64,000 nucleotides of DNA from the NCBI RefSeq assembly GCF_021442385.1, contig NZ_MUZA01000011.1:62001-126000 (forward strand), read 5' to 3'. Of the stretch, positions 57,088 to 64,000 are shown one piece after another. The position numbers were made by a program, and so were the translations under genes. This stretch comes from Micromonospora sp. MH99 (lineage in GTDB: Bacteria; Actinomycetota; Actinomycetes; Mycobacteriales; Micromonosporaceae). The notes beneath the pieces were generated by a model. That model worked only from the letters and a program-made list of their open reading frames with translations. It ran no database searches and was not told the origin of the DNA. Every line of letters begins with the position of its first letter. Within the stretch, counting starts at the first letter, position 1.

Positions 57088-58280
57088 CACTTCCCCACGA
57101 TGAATACTCGCGGACCGAGGTTTCGATCCGTGATGAACTGTTCGATCCGGGCAACCTGTTCCCGGCTGAACTGCGACACGTCCACCGGCACCAGGTCGGC
57201 TTTGTCCAAGTGCCGTTCGATCTGATACTGCAGTTGCGGCCACTGGCGGTCAAAGAACTGCGCCGGGAAGTTGCCCACCGCATCGTAGGTCCGGCCAGCT
57301 TCGTCCACCCAGTCGGCAGAGGAGGCTGGGGGAGCGCGGTGAAGTGTCACACTCATTTCCTGCTCTAGCCGGACCGCTGTCTCTGCCTCGCCCGGACGGA
57401 ACCTTCCGGTTGCCGGATCCATGCCGAGATCGTGGATCCGTTGCTGCTCCGGCGCGACATGCGTTGAGGGCTCGCGAGGCGGCTCAGGTTCGGGCGTGCT
57501 CCGGCTGGGTGGTGATGCTCCTTTCTGAAGTCGATCCAGCGCCTGCTTGAGCTTGTCGATCAGGTCGCCGAGCCGGCGCACCTCCGGGATCAGCCGTCGC
57601 AGGCTGGCCAGCAGAGCCCGAAGCAACCGCGCGATCCGCGCCCCCCACGACGCCACAAGCGTCGTCACCTGCTCCACGACCAAGGGCGTGGCGAGGCCGG
57701 CGGTGACGACGAGTTCGCCCGCGTACGAGATGAGGCGGGACACGCAGGTGGCGATGGCGTCGCGGACCAGGAGCCGGACGGCGGCCACCAGGCCGGCGGC
57801 GCCTTCGGTGATCGCCGCCATGGCGTCGGCCCCCTGGGCGAGGCCGGCGATGGCCTGCTGTTGTTCGTTGGCCCAGGCGCGGTAGGCGGGGCCGGCGCTG
57901 CCGCCCCACCCGGCGACGTCGGCACGGACGGCGGCGGCGAGGTCGGCGGCCTCGTCGCGGAGCGAGGCGGCGACGTTGCGCCAGGTCTGGGCATGTGCGG
58001 TGATCTGCGCGGGGTCGCCGGCGAGCCAGTCGAGCGCCTCGCTGAGCGGCTTGACGTGCTCGATGAGCCAGGCGATCCCGTATTGCAGCAGGGCGCCGAC
58101 CGGATCGGAGACGAAGGCGAGGGCGTCGAGGCCGGCACTCACCACACCGAGGCTGCCGTCGATCCAACTGCCGTTGCGCACGCCCTGCGCGATGAGGTCG
58201 ATGTCCTCGCAGATCCACACACCCGCCCAGGCGCTGGGCGGGGTGTCCGCCGTGGCGGCGACGAGCGGGTTGGACGTCAC
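57087..58280 (-). CDS. T7SS-exported toxin with CdiA-C-like nuclease domain
   Basis: The protein has 397 residues. Residues 1-230 are helical with WXG-type character (WICEDIDLIAQGVRNGSWID, AWANEQQQAIAGLAQGADAM) and the N-terminus matches T7SS effector leaders. A Pro/Ser linker (about 255-280) leads to a C-terminal domain of about 110 residues: GRFRPGEAETAVRLEQEM, SADWVDEAGRTYDAVGNFP, ERHLDKADLVPVDVSQFSRE, GPRVFIVG. The E-x-x-x-x, D-x-x-x-T-Y-D and K-x-D-x-V-x-V-D arrangement matches the CdiA C-terminal tRNase/PD-(D/E)XK group, by pattern memory. The GTG start overlaps the EspC-like stop (GTGA). Confidence 0.7.
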   Translation of the reverse strand: MTSNPLVAATADTPPSAWAGVWICEDIDLIAQGVRNGSWIDGSLGVVSAGLDALAFVSDPVGALLQYGIAWLIEHVKPLSEALDWLAGDPAQITAHAQTWRNVAASLRDEAADLAAAVRADVAGWGGSAGPAYRAWANEQQQAIAGLAQGADAMAAITEGAAGLVAAVRLLVRDAIATCVSRLISYAGELVVTAGLATPLVVEQVTTLVASWGARIARLLRALLASLRRLIPEVRRLGDLIDKLKQALDRLQKGASPPSRSTPEPEPPREPSTHVAPEQQRIHDLGMDPATGRFRPGEAETAVRLEQEMSVTLHRAPPASSADWVDEAGRTYDAVGNFPAQFFDRQWPQLQYQIERHLDKADLVPVDVSQFSREQVARIEQFITDRNLGPRVFIVGK

Positions 58281-58597
58281 GGGCGCTGCCGCACCTCGTC
58301 GAGCAGGTGCTTGGCGCGGGCGTCCGAGTGTCGGTAGTGGTCGCCGCTGGTCCGCAGCTTGCCGGCGGTGTCCCGCACCGAGCCGGCGGCGGCGCCGATG
58401 CCGTCGACAAGGGTCCGCTGGAGTCCGTCGAGCAGCATCGGCATCAGCGCGCAGAGCTGCCCGTACGCGTCGGCGCCCAAGCGGACGTGCTGGCCCGCCT
58501 GCTGGGCGGTGTCGAGGCTGCCGGCGCAGCGGTCGAGGCGGGCGGCGTGGGCGGTCAGGTCGTCCGGGTCGACCTGGATGCCGTCACCGCCGGGCAT
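58277..58597 (-). CDS. EspC-like T7SS-associated protein
   Basis: The protein has 106 residues, all helical. The pattern VDPDDLTAHAARLDRCAGSLDTAQQ at the start and RTSGDHYRHSDARAKHLLDEV at the end matches the ESX-associated EspC-like family (excreted T7SS factors). Overlaps both neighbours (14 bases with the YbaB-like gene and 4 with the toxin), so all are co-translated. Confidence 0.75.
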   Translation of the reverse strand: MPGGDGIQVDPDDLTAHAARLDRCAGSLDTAQQAGQHVRLGADAYGQLCALMPMLLDGLQRTLVDGIGAAAGSVRDTAGKLRTSGDHYRHSDARAKHLLDEVRQRP

Positions 58598-58982
58598 CGC
58601 TCGGCCCCTGATCGTGGCTCAGCCGGCTGCGGTAGGAGTCGATGATGGCCCGGGCGCTCGCGTCGTCGCCGAGGGACGCCGCGGTTACCTCACCTACCTG
58701 CCGCAGCAGGTCGGCGCGCGCGGCTCTCGTGGTGTCCACGATCTGCTGGGCGGTGCGCGCCGCTGGTTGCTGCCGGGTGCGCTCGTCGAGCCACAGGTCG
58801 ATCAGCAGGCCAGCCGAGTCGACGGTGACCTGGACCGTCCGATCGGGCGTGTGGGCGGTGCCGGTCAGCTCCCGCATCCGCGTCGACAGCGTCTTTGCCC
58901 GTTCCGCCCGTTCGGCGAGCGACGACTCCCACTCGTCGAGCCGGCGCCCCGCCGCGTCGAGCGCAGCGTCGTCCGCCCACAT
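58584..58982 (-). CDS. YbaB/EbfC-like DNA-binding-family protein
   Basis: The protein has 132 residues from ATG 58982, with a GGGGAGGGT SD. The pattern MRELTGTAHTPDRTVQVTVDSAGLLIDLWLDE, quoted as VQVTVDSAGLLIDLWL, followed by a C-terminal helix, fits YbaB/EbfC. In actinomycete T7SS loci such genes often precede effectors. It is the first gene of the second toxin operon. Confidence 0.75.
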   Translation of the reverse strand: MWADDAALDAAGRRLDEWESSLAERAERAKTLSTRMRELTGTAHTPDRTVQVTVDSAGLLIDLWLDERTRQQPAARTAQQIVDTTRAARADLLRQVGEVTAASLGDDASARAIIDSYRSRLSHDQGPSDARR

Positions 58983-59151
58983 GCTGACCCTCCCCAGGGG
59001 ACCACCACCGGCCGCCGCCAGCGAGATCACCGGTACGCTACCAACCGGTGGCGTTCCGTGTATGCCCCGACTGCCGGGCCGGCCAGGAGAGACGTTCGCC
59101 TCGTACCCGAATCCGGGCCAGGAGACGGTCACGTCCAGGAAGATTGCCTCC

Positions 59152-61077
59152 GTGACGAGCAACAATCCGCTGCGGGGGTGGTCCGCCCGAACTGCCTGGC
59201 AGGGACGGGTCAACGCCCCGCTGCGCGCGTTCCTGCGCACCGAGACCGGCGGCGCGCGGGTGGTTCTGGTCGCCGCGGTGGCGGCGCTGGTGTGGGCCAA
59301 CCTGGACGTGTCGTCGTACGAGTCGCTCTGGAGCACCTCCCTCTCGATCCAACTCGGCGACTGGCCGCTGTCCCACGACCTGCGTACCTGGGTCAACAGC
59401 GGCCTCATGACGTTCTTCTTCCTGGTCGCGGGGCTCGAGTTGCGTCGCGAGTTCGACATCGGCGAGCTGCGGGATCGGCGGCGACTGGCGCTGCCGATGC
59501 TGGCCGGGTTCGGCGGCATGCTCCTGCCGATCGGGATCTATCTGGCGATCAACGCCGGGCGTCCCACCGCGGCGGGCTGGGGCGCGGTGATGGCAACGGA
59601 CACCGCGCTCGCGCTCGGCGCGCTGGCCGTCTTCGGGCCGCGCTTCTCGGATCGGCTGCGGGGTTTCCTGCTGACCGTCGCTGTCGTCGACGACGTGGTG
59701 GCGATCGCGGTGCTGGCGATCGCGTACCCGCATCATCCCTCGCCGACGGCGCTGCTCGTCGCGGCGGCGATCTTCGGTGTCGTTCTGCTCGTCCGGGGCG
59801 TCGGCGTGCGGTTCGGGCCGGTCTACGCGCTGCTGGGGGTGGCGGCCTGGGTCGCCGTCTCGGAGTCCGGTGTCGACCCGGTCGCGGTGGGCCTGGTGAT
59901 GGGGCTGCTGAGCTACGCCTACGCTCCCGGCCGCGGCGACCTGCAGCGGGCGAGCGACCAGTTCCGCCTCTTCCGGGAGCAGCCCACCCCGCAGCTCGCC
60001 CGCATGGCTCAGGCGGGGCTCACCGCAGCGCTGTCGCCGAACGAGCGGCTGCAGACGCTCTACCACCCGTGGGCCAGCTACGTGATCGTGCCGCTCTTCG
60101 CGTTGGCGAACGCCGGGATCGTGATCGACGGAGAGCTGCTGACCAGGGCCGTCACCTCCCCGGTCACGCTCGGCGTCGTGGTCGCGTACGTCGTGGGGAA
60201 GCCGGCCGGGATCGTGGCCACGTCGTGGTTGGTGGCCCGGCTGAGCGGCAACCGGTTCCGGCCGCCGGTCGGCTGGCTCGCCGTCGCGGGGGTCGGCACA
60301 GTGTCCGGCATCGGGTTCACCGTCGCGCTCCTGATCGCCACCCACGCCCTGAGCGGCCCCGCCCTGGATGAGGCGAAGTTCGGCATCCTCGTGGCGACCG
60401 TCGGTGCGTCAGTTGTCACCTGGCTGGTGTTCCGCTGGATCGCCCGGCTCTCGCCGGCACGGCGTGCGCGCGGGCTGCTGGGCGTCGCCGAGGCCATCGT
60501 CGACCTGAAGCTGCCTGTCGATCCGGAGCGCGACCACATGCGCGGGTCGCTCGACGCGCCGGTGACTGTCGTCGAGTACGGCGACTTCGAGTGTCCCTAC
60601 TGCGGGCAGGCCGAGCCGGTGGTCCGGGAACTGCTCGCCGACTTCGCCAACATCCGGTACGTCTGGCGGCACCTGCCGCTCACCGACGTGCACCCGCATG
60701 CCCAACTCGCCGCCGAGGCCGCCGAGGCGGCAGGCGAACAGGGCGCGTTCTGGGGGATGCACGATCTGCTTCTCGCCCACCAGGACGCGCTCGGTCCCGC
60801 CGAGCTGCTCGGTTATGCGGAGCAGCTCGACTTGGACCTCGACGGGTTCCGGGAGCACATGGCGAAGCGGATGGGCGTCGACCGGATCGCCGAGGACGTC
60901 GACTCCGCCGACCTCAGCGGCGTCACCGGCACCCCGACGTTCTTCATCAACGGCCGGCGCCACCACGGCGCGTACGACATCGCCGCGCTCTCGGCGGCGG
61001 TGAAGTCGGCGTTCGCGAGCGTGCGCCTGCGACCCGAGTACCACAGTCGCGAGCCTGACCAGCGCCGGGACAGCTGA
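59152..61077 (+). CDS. Na+/H+ antiporter NhaA fused to DsbA-type thioredoxin domain
   Basis: The protein has 641 residues from GTG 59152. The N-terminal 420 residues are NhaA: twelve membrane helices, SGLMTFFFLVAGLELRREF, and the paired Asp of helix V in TVAVVDDVVAIAVL. GTVSGIGFTVALLIA lies in helix XI. A C-terminal DsbA/thioredoxin-like domain follows (about 440-625) with CPYC in YGDFECPYCGQAEPV and a cis-Pro TGTPTFFINGRRHHG. Such fusions occur in actinobacteria; the DsbA part may sense or use redox state to tune transport. Confidence 0.92.
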   Translation: MTSNNPLRGWSARTAWQGRVNAPLRAFLRTETGGARVVLVAAVAALVWANLDVSSYESLWSTSLSIQLGDWPLSHDLRTWVNSGLMTFFFLVAGLELRREFDIGELRDRRRLALPMLAGFGGMLLPIGIYLAINAGRPTAAGWGAVMATDTALALGALAVFGPRFSDRLRGFLLTVAVVDDVVAIAVLAIAYPHHPSPTALLVAAAIFGVVLLVRGVGVRFGPVYALLGVAAWVAVSESGVDPVAVGLVMGLLSYAYAPGRGDLQRASDQFRLFREQPTPQLARMAQAGLTAALSPNERLQTLYHPWASYVIVPLFALANAGIVIDGELLTRAVTSPVTLGVVVAYVVGKPAGIVATSWLVARLSGNRFRPPVGWLAVAGVGTVSGIGFTVALLIATHALSGPALDEAKFGILVATVGASVVTWLVFRWIARLSPARRARGLLGVAEAIVDLKLPVDPERDHMRGSLDAPVTVVEYGDFECPYCGQAEPVVRELLADFANIRYVWRHLPLTDVHPHAQLAAEAAEAAGEQGAFWGMHDLLLAHQDALGPAELLGYAEQLDLDLDGFREHMAKRMGVDRIAEDVDSADLSGVTGTPTFFINGRRHHGAYDIAALSAAVKSAFASVRLRPEYHSREPDQRRDS

Positions 61078-61172
61078 CCGAACCGCCCGTGGGCCCTTGA
61101 CGTGCGGCGCGCCCTAGCATTGCGCGCTGGGGAGTCGCCTCCCACCGCCAACGGGCCCAGTGAGGTGTTGTC

Positions 61173-62963
61173 ATGACGTTCACCACCAGACCGACCCTGC
61201 AGGGAACCTTCGGCATGGTGTCGTCGACGCACTGGCTCGCCAGCCAGTCCGCGATGGGGGTCCTGGAACGCGGCGGGAACGCCTTCGACGCCGCGGTGAC
61301 CGCCGGGTTCGTCCTGCACGTCGTCGAGCCCCACCTCAACGGCCCGGGGGGCGAGGTGCCGGCCATCGTGGCGACCGCCCAGGATCCTCGCCCGAAGGTG
61401 CTGTGCGGGCAGGGCCCGGCGCCGGCCGCCGCGACAATCGCCCACTTCCGGTCCCTCGGCATGGATCTCATCCCGGGGGCCGGTCCGCTCGCGGCGGCCG
61501 TGCCGGGCGCGGTGGACGCGTGGCTCCTGCTGCTGCGCGAGCACGGCACGTTCACCCTCGCCGACGTGCTGGAGCCGGCGATCGGCTACGCCGCCGCCGG
61601 TCACCCCCTGGTGGGCCGGGTCGGTGAGACGGTGGCGGCCGTGCGGTCGCTGTTCGAGGAGCACTGGCCGACGTCCGCCCAGCTCTGGCTGCGCGACGGC
61701 CGGCCACCGGTGGCGGGGGAGCGGTTCACCAACCCGGCGTACGCGCGCACGCTGCGCCGACTCGTCAAGGCCGGACAGGCCGCCGGCGGCGACCGGGAGG
61801 CGCAGATCGAGGCCGCGCGCCGAGCCTGGGGTACGGGCTTCGTGGCCGAGGCGATCGACGAGTTCAGCCGGCGGCCGTTCCGTGACTCCAGCGGCCGGGC
61901 ACACGCGGGGCTGGTCACCGGCGACGACCTGGCCGCGTACTCGGCGACCTGGGAGGCCCCGACCACCCTCGACTGGCAGGGCTACTCGGTGGCGAAGACC
62001 GGGTTCTGGGGCCAGGGCCCGGTGCTGCTCCAGGCGCTGGCCGTCCTCGACGCGCTCGACGACGACGGCGCGTACGACACGGCCACCGCCGCCGGCGTCC
62101 ACGCCCAGGTCGAGGCGCTCAAGCTCGCGTTCGCCGACCGCGAGGCGTGGTACGGCGACAGCGCCGACGTGCCCGCCACCGCGCTGCTCTCCCCGGCGTA
62201 CGCGCGGGAGCGCGCGGGGTTGATCGGTGACCGTGCGCCGGCCGAACTGCGGCCCGGGCGTCCCGCCGGGGCGCAACCGCGCCTGCCGGCCCACGTCCGA
62301 CGCGGCGCCGGCAGCCGCGTCGACGCGTCGGACCCGACCACGGGGGAGCCGACGGTGCGCTCCGACGGGGTGACCCGGGGCGACACCTGCCACGTGGACG
62401 TCGTCGACCGCTGGGGCAACATGATCTCGGCGACGCCCAGCGGTGGCTGGTTGCAGAGTTCGCCCACGATCCCGGAACTCGGCTTTCCGTTGGGCAGTCG
62501 GCTGCAGATGTTCTGGCTGGAGGAGGGCCTGCCCTCGTCGCTCGTACCGGGCCGCCGACCGCGCACCACGCTGAGCCCGACCATGGTGCACCGTGACGGC
62601 GAGCCGGTCCTGGCGTGCGGCACGCCCGGCGGTGACCAGCAGGACCAGTGGCAGGTGCCCTTCCTGCTGCGCCACCTCGTCGGCGGTCAACACCTCCAGG
62701 AGGCCATCGACGCGCCCGCGTGGCACACCGTCAGCCTGCCGGCGTCGTTCTATCCCCGCGACTCGGAGCCCGGCGTCCTGCTCATGGAGGACCGGTTCGA
62801 CGCCGACGTGGTGACGGCCCTGCGGGCGTACGGGCACGAGGTGCGGCTCGTCGACGCGTGGAGTCTGGGCCGGCTCTGCGCCGTCAGCCGGGACCCGGGC
62901 ACGGGCGTGCTGGCCGCGGGCGCGAACCCGAGAGGTATGCAGGGCTACGCCTGCGGCCGGTAG
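61173..62963 (+). CDS. ggt: Gamma-glutamyltransferase
   Basis: The protein has 596 residues. The Ntn-hydrolase fold is evident: MVSSTHWLASQSAMGVLERGGNAFDAAVTAGF, quoted as SQSAMGVLERGGNAFDAAVT, and the catalytic Thr in GVTRGDTCHVDVVDRWGNMIS at about 404, where the chain is processed into two subunits. GGDQQDQWQVPFLLRHL and the small-subunit start follow. It transfers gamma-glutamyl groups or hydrolyses glutathione and related thiols. No signal peptide, so it is probably cytosolic. Three bases separate its stop from the convergent regulator's stop. Confidence 0.9.
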   Translation: MTFTTRPTLQGTFGMVSSTHWLASQSAMGVLERGGNAFDAAVTAGFVLHVVEPHLNGPGGEVPAIVATAQDPRPKVLCGQGPAPAAATIAHFRSLGMDLIPGAGPLAAAVPGAVDAWLLLLREHGTFTLADVLEPAIGYAAAGHPLVGRVGETVAAVRSLFEEHWPTSAQLWLRDGRPPVAGERFTNPAYARTLRRLVKAGQAAGGDREAQIEAARRAWGTGFVAEAIDEFSRRPFRDSSGRAHAGLVTGDDLAAYSATWEAPTTLDWQGYSVAKTGFWGQGPVLLQALAVLDALDDDGAYDTATAAGVHAQVEALKLAFADREAWYGDSADVPATALLSPAYARERAGLIGDRAPAELRPGRPAGAQPRLPAHVRRGAGSRVDASDPTTGEPTVRSDGVTRGDTCHVDVVDRWGNMISATPSGGWLQSSPTIPELGFPLGSRLQMFWLEEGLPSSLVPGRRPRTTLSPTMVHRDGEPVLACGTPGGDQQDQWQVPFLLRHLVGGQHLQEAIDAPAWHTVSLPASFYPRDSEPGVLLMEDRFDADVVTALRAYGHEVRLVDAWSLGRLCAVSRDPGTGVLAAGANPRGMQGYACGR

Positions 62964-62966
62964 CGG

Positions 62967-63593
62967 TCAGGCGCCGCGCGCGAACAGCGCCAGGCGTACG
63001 CGGTTGGGGCTGTCGGTCTTGGTCATGAGGCTCGTGATGTGGGTCTTGACGGTGGTGACGCCGATGTGGAGGCGTTCGGCGATCTCGCTGTTGGACAGGC
63101 CCTCGGCGACCAGGGTCAGCACGTCCTGCTCGCGGGCGGTCAGCCCCTGCACGGGTCGGGGCGGCTCGGCGCGGGCGTGCACCGCGCGTTGGACGAGGCG
63201 GTGCAGCACCTCCGGAGTGAACGGGCTGTCGCCCGCGGCGGCCCGGCGGATGCCGTCCAGCAGCTCGGTCGGTGGCGCGTCCTTGAGCAGGAAGCCGCAC
63301 GCCCCGGCACTCAGCGCGGGATAGAGGTGGTCGTCGTCGCCGAACGTGGTCAGCACCAGCACCCGGGTGGCGGGACGCTCGGCGAGGATCCGCGACGTCG
63401 CGGTGATTCCGTCGACGCCGGGCATGCGCAGGTCCATGACGACGACGTCGGGGAGGAGCCGCGCGGCGAGGACCACCGCCTCGCGGCCGTTGTCGGCCTC
63501 GCCGACGACCTCGATGTCGGGCTGCGCGTCGCACAGCATGCGCAGACCCGCGCGGATGAGGTGCTGGTCGTCGACCAGCAGGACGCGGATCAC
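62967..63593 (-). CDS. NarL/FixJ-family response regulator
   Basis: The protein has 208 residues from GTG 63593. The receiver domain has VLLVDDQ, phosphoacceptor Asp54 in VVVMDLRMPGVDG, VLTTFGDDD and Lys in GFLLKDAPP. The LuxR-type helix-turn-helix (about 147-200) reads LTAREQDVLTLVAEGLSNSEIAERLHIGVTTVKTHI, quoted as LSNSEIAERLHIGVTTVKTH. Its start overlaps the kinase stop (GTGA), so the two are coupled. Confidence 0.94.
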   Translation of the reverse strand: MIRVLLVDDQHLIRAGLRMLCDAQPDIEVVGEADNGREAVVLAARLLPDVVVMDLRMPGVDGITATSRILAERPATRVLVLTTFGDDDHLYPALSAGACGFLLKDAPPTELLDGIRRAAAGDSPFTPEVLHRLVQRAVHARAEPPRPVQGLTAREQDVLTLVAEGLSNSEIAERLHIGVTTVKTHITSLMTKTDSPNRVRLALFARGA

Positions 63594-64000
63594 GCCGGCC
63601 TCCGGGTGGGTGTTCCGGCCGGGGCCGCGCGGGCCCGGGGCGCCGCATCGGCGGCGGTCTCGGGAAGCGTGTTCGGCAGGACGGTCCGCACACGCCAGCC
63701 CGTGCCCGTCGGGCCCGCCTCCAGCCGGCCGCCGAGCACCTCGACGCGTTCGGACATGCCGGTGATGCCGTGGCCGCCGCCGGCCGGCACCGGCGTCGGC
63801 GCGCTGTCGCCGTCGACGCCGCAGCCGTCGTCGGTGACCTCCCAGTGCACCGCCCCGTCGCGCAGGGCCACCACCAGGTGCGCCCGCGCGGCCGGCCCGG
63901 CGTGGCGTGCCACGTTGGTCAGCGCCTCCTGGGTCAACCGCAGCACCGCCAGGCCACGTACCGCGTCGAGGGAACCGATCGCCGCGTCGATGTCGGCCTC
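63590..64000 (-). CDS. Sensor histidine kinase of the NarL pair (partial)
   Basis: Only the C-terminal 136 residues are in the window. The HATPase domain is visible: EALTNVARHAGPAARAHLVV (N box), VTDDGCGV, GGGHGITGMSERVEVLGG (G box). It belongs to the two-component kinase type with HisKA_3 dimerisation upstream of the window edge. It pairs with the adjacent regulator. Confidence 0.9.
   Translation of the reverse strand, partial: EADIDAAIGSLDAVRGLAVLRLTQEALTNVARHAGPAARAHLVVALRDGAVHWEVTDDGCGVDGDSAPTPVPAGGGHGITGMSERVEVLGGRLEAGPTGTGWRVRTVLPNTLPETAADAAPRARAAPAGTPTRRPA

Noticed and set aside
1..64000. CRISPR arrays, tRNA or rRNA genes, transposases and integrases
   Set aside because: No regular direct repeats, no tRNA T-loop with cloverleaf pattern and no recognisable recombinase motif were seen; without tools a divergent one could be missed.

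Overview
The window is chromosomal DNA from a high-GC filamentous actinomycete, most likely a Micromonosporaceae member (Micromonospora-like). This rests on very high GC at third codon positions, frequent GTG/TTG starts, abundant Tat/Sec-secreted hydrolases, an XRE-DUF5753/DUF397 pair, small DivIVA-like genes, F420-type PPOX proteins, LtrA and an NhaA-DsbA fusion. No tRNA, rRNA, CRISPR array, transposase or integrase was recognised.

Layout. (1) 1-12143: a type VII secretion (T7SS)-like conflict locus. Leftward genes encode two small WXG100-type proteins, a 443-residue protein with a T7SS signal and a C-terminal EndoU nuclease domain, a probable immunity protein, a lipoprotein, and a secreted M91-like metallopeptidase joined to a von Willebrand type D domain (cut by the window edge). 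Divergent from them are a membrane Ser/Thr kinase with WD40 repeats and a 1421-residue FHA-FtsK/SpoIIIE triple-ATPase of the EccC/EssC type. (2) 12070-19959: an AbiEi/DUF559-like protein, a small secreted protein, an M14 zinc carboxypeptidase, an orphan EACC1-type protein, a GH18 chitinase and two PPOX proteins. (3) 19963-30254: metabolic and stress genes (VOC, SDR, LtrA, GNAT with a 16-codon leader, alpha/beta hydrolase, AKR/TetR pair) and an ABC-F ribosome-protection gene with a 9-codon upstream ORF. (4) 30248-43855: a secretome block (DUF305 lipoprotein, DUF1996, SDR/XRE pair, S15 peptidase, S8 subtilisin, SEC-C protein, Tat phospholipase C, two DUF2231 membrane proteins). (5) 43968-49112: a two-component system, AKR, GH15 and a membrane protein. 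(6) 49376-58982: the accessory region. It holds a PD-(D/E)XK-Schlafen-group-3 helicase with a MazG-like partner, the XRE/DUF397 pair, duplicated and decaying DivIVA-like cassettes around a BioD-like/TM/SUKH fusion, a DUF2267 gene with a fragment, and a second T7SS toxin operon (YbaB-like, EspC-like, toxin, candidate immunity). (7) 59152-64000: NhaA-DsbA, gamma-glutamyltransferase and a NarL-type two-component system cut by the edge.

How the genes fit together (inference). The kinase could phosphorylate a ligand of the ATPase's FHA domain and so gate export of the WXG100 pair and the EndoU effector. The toxin operon at 56743-58982 has no ATPase of its own and could use the same machinery. Convergent gene pairs are separated by strong GC hairpins without T-tracts, some with perfect 15-24 bp arms, as expected for actinomycete terminators.
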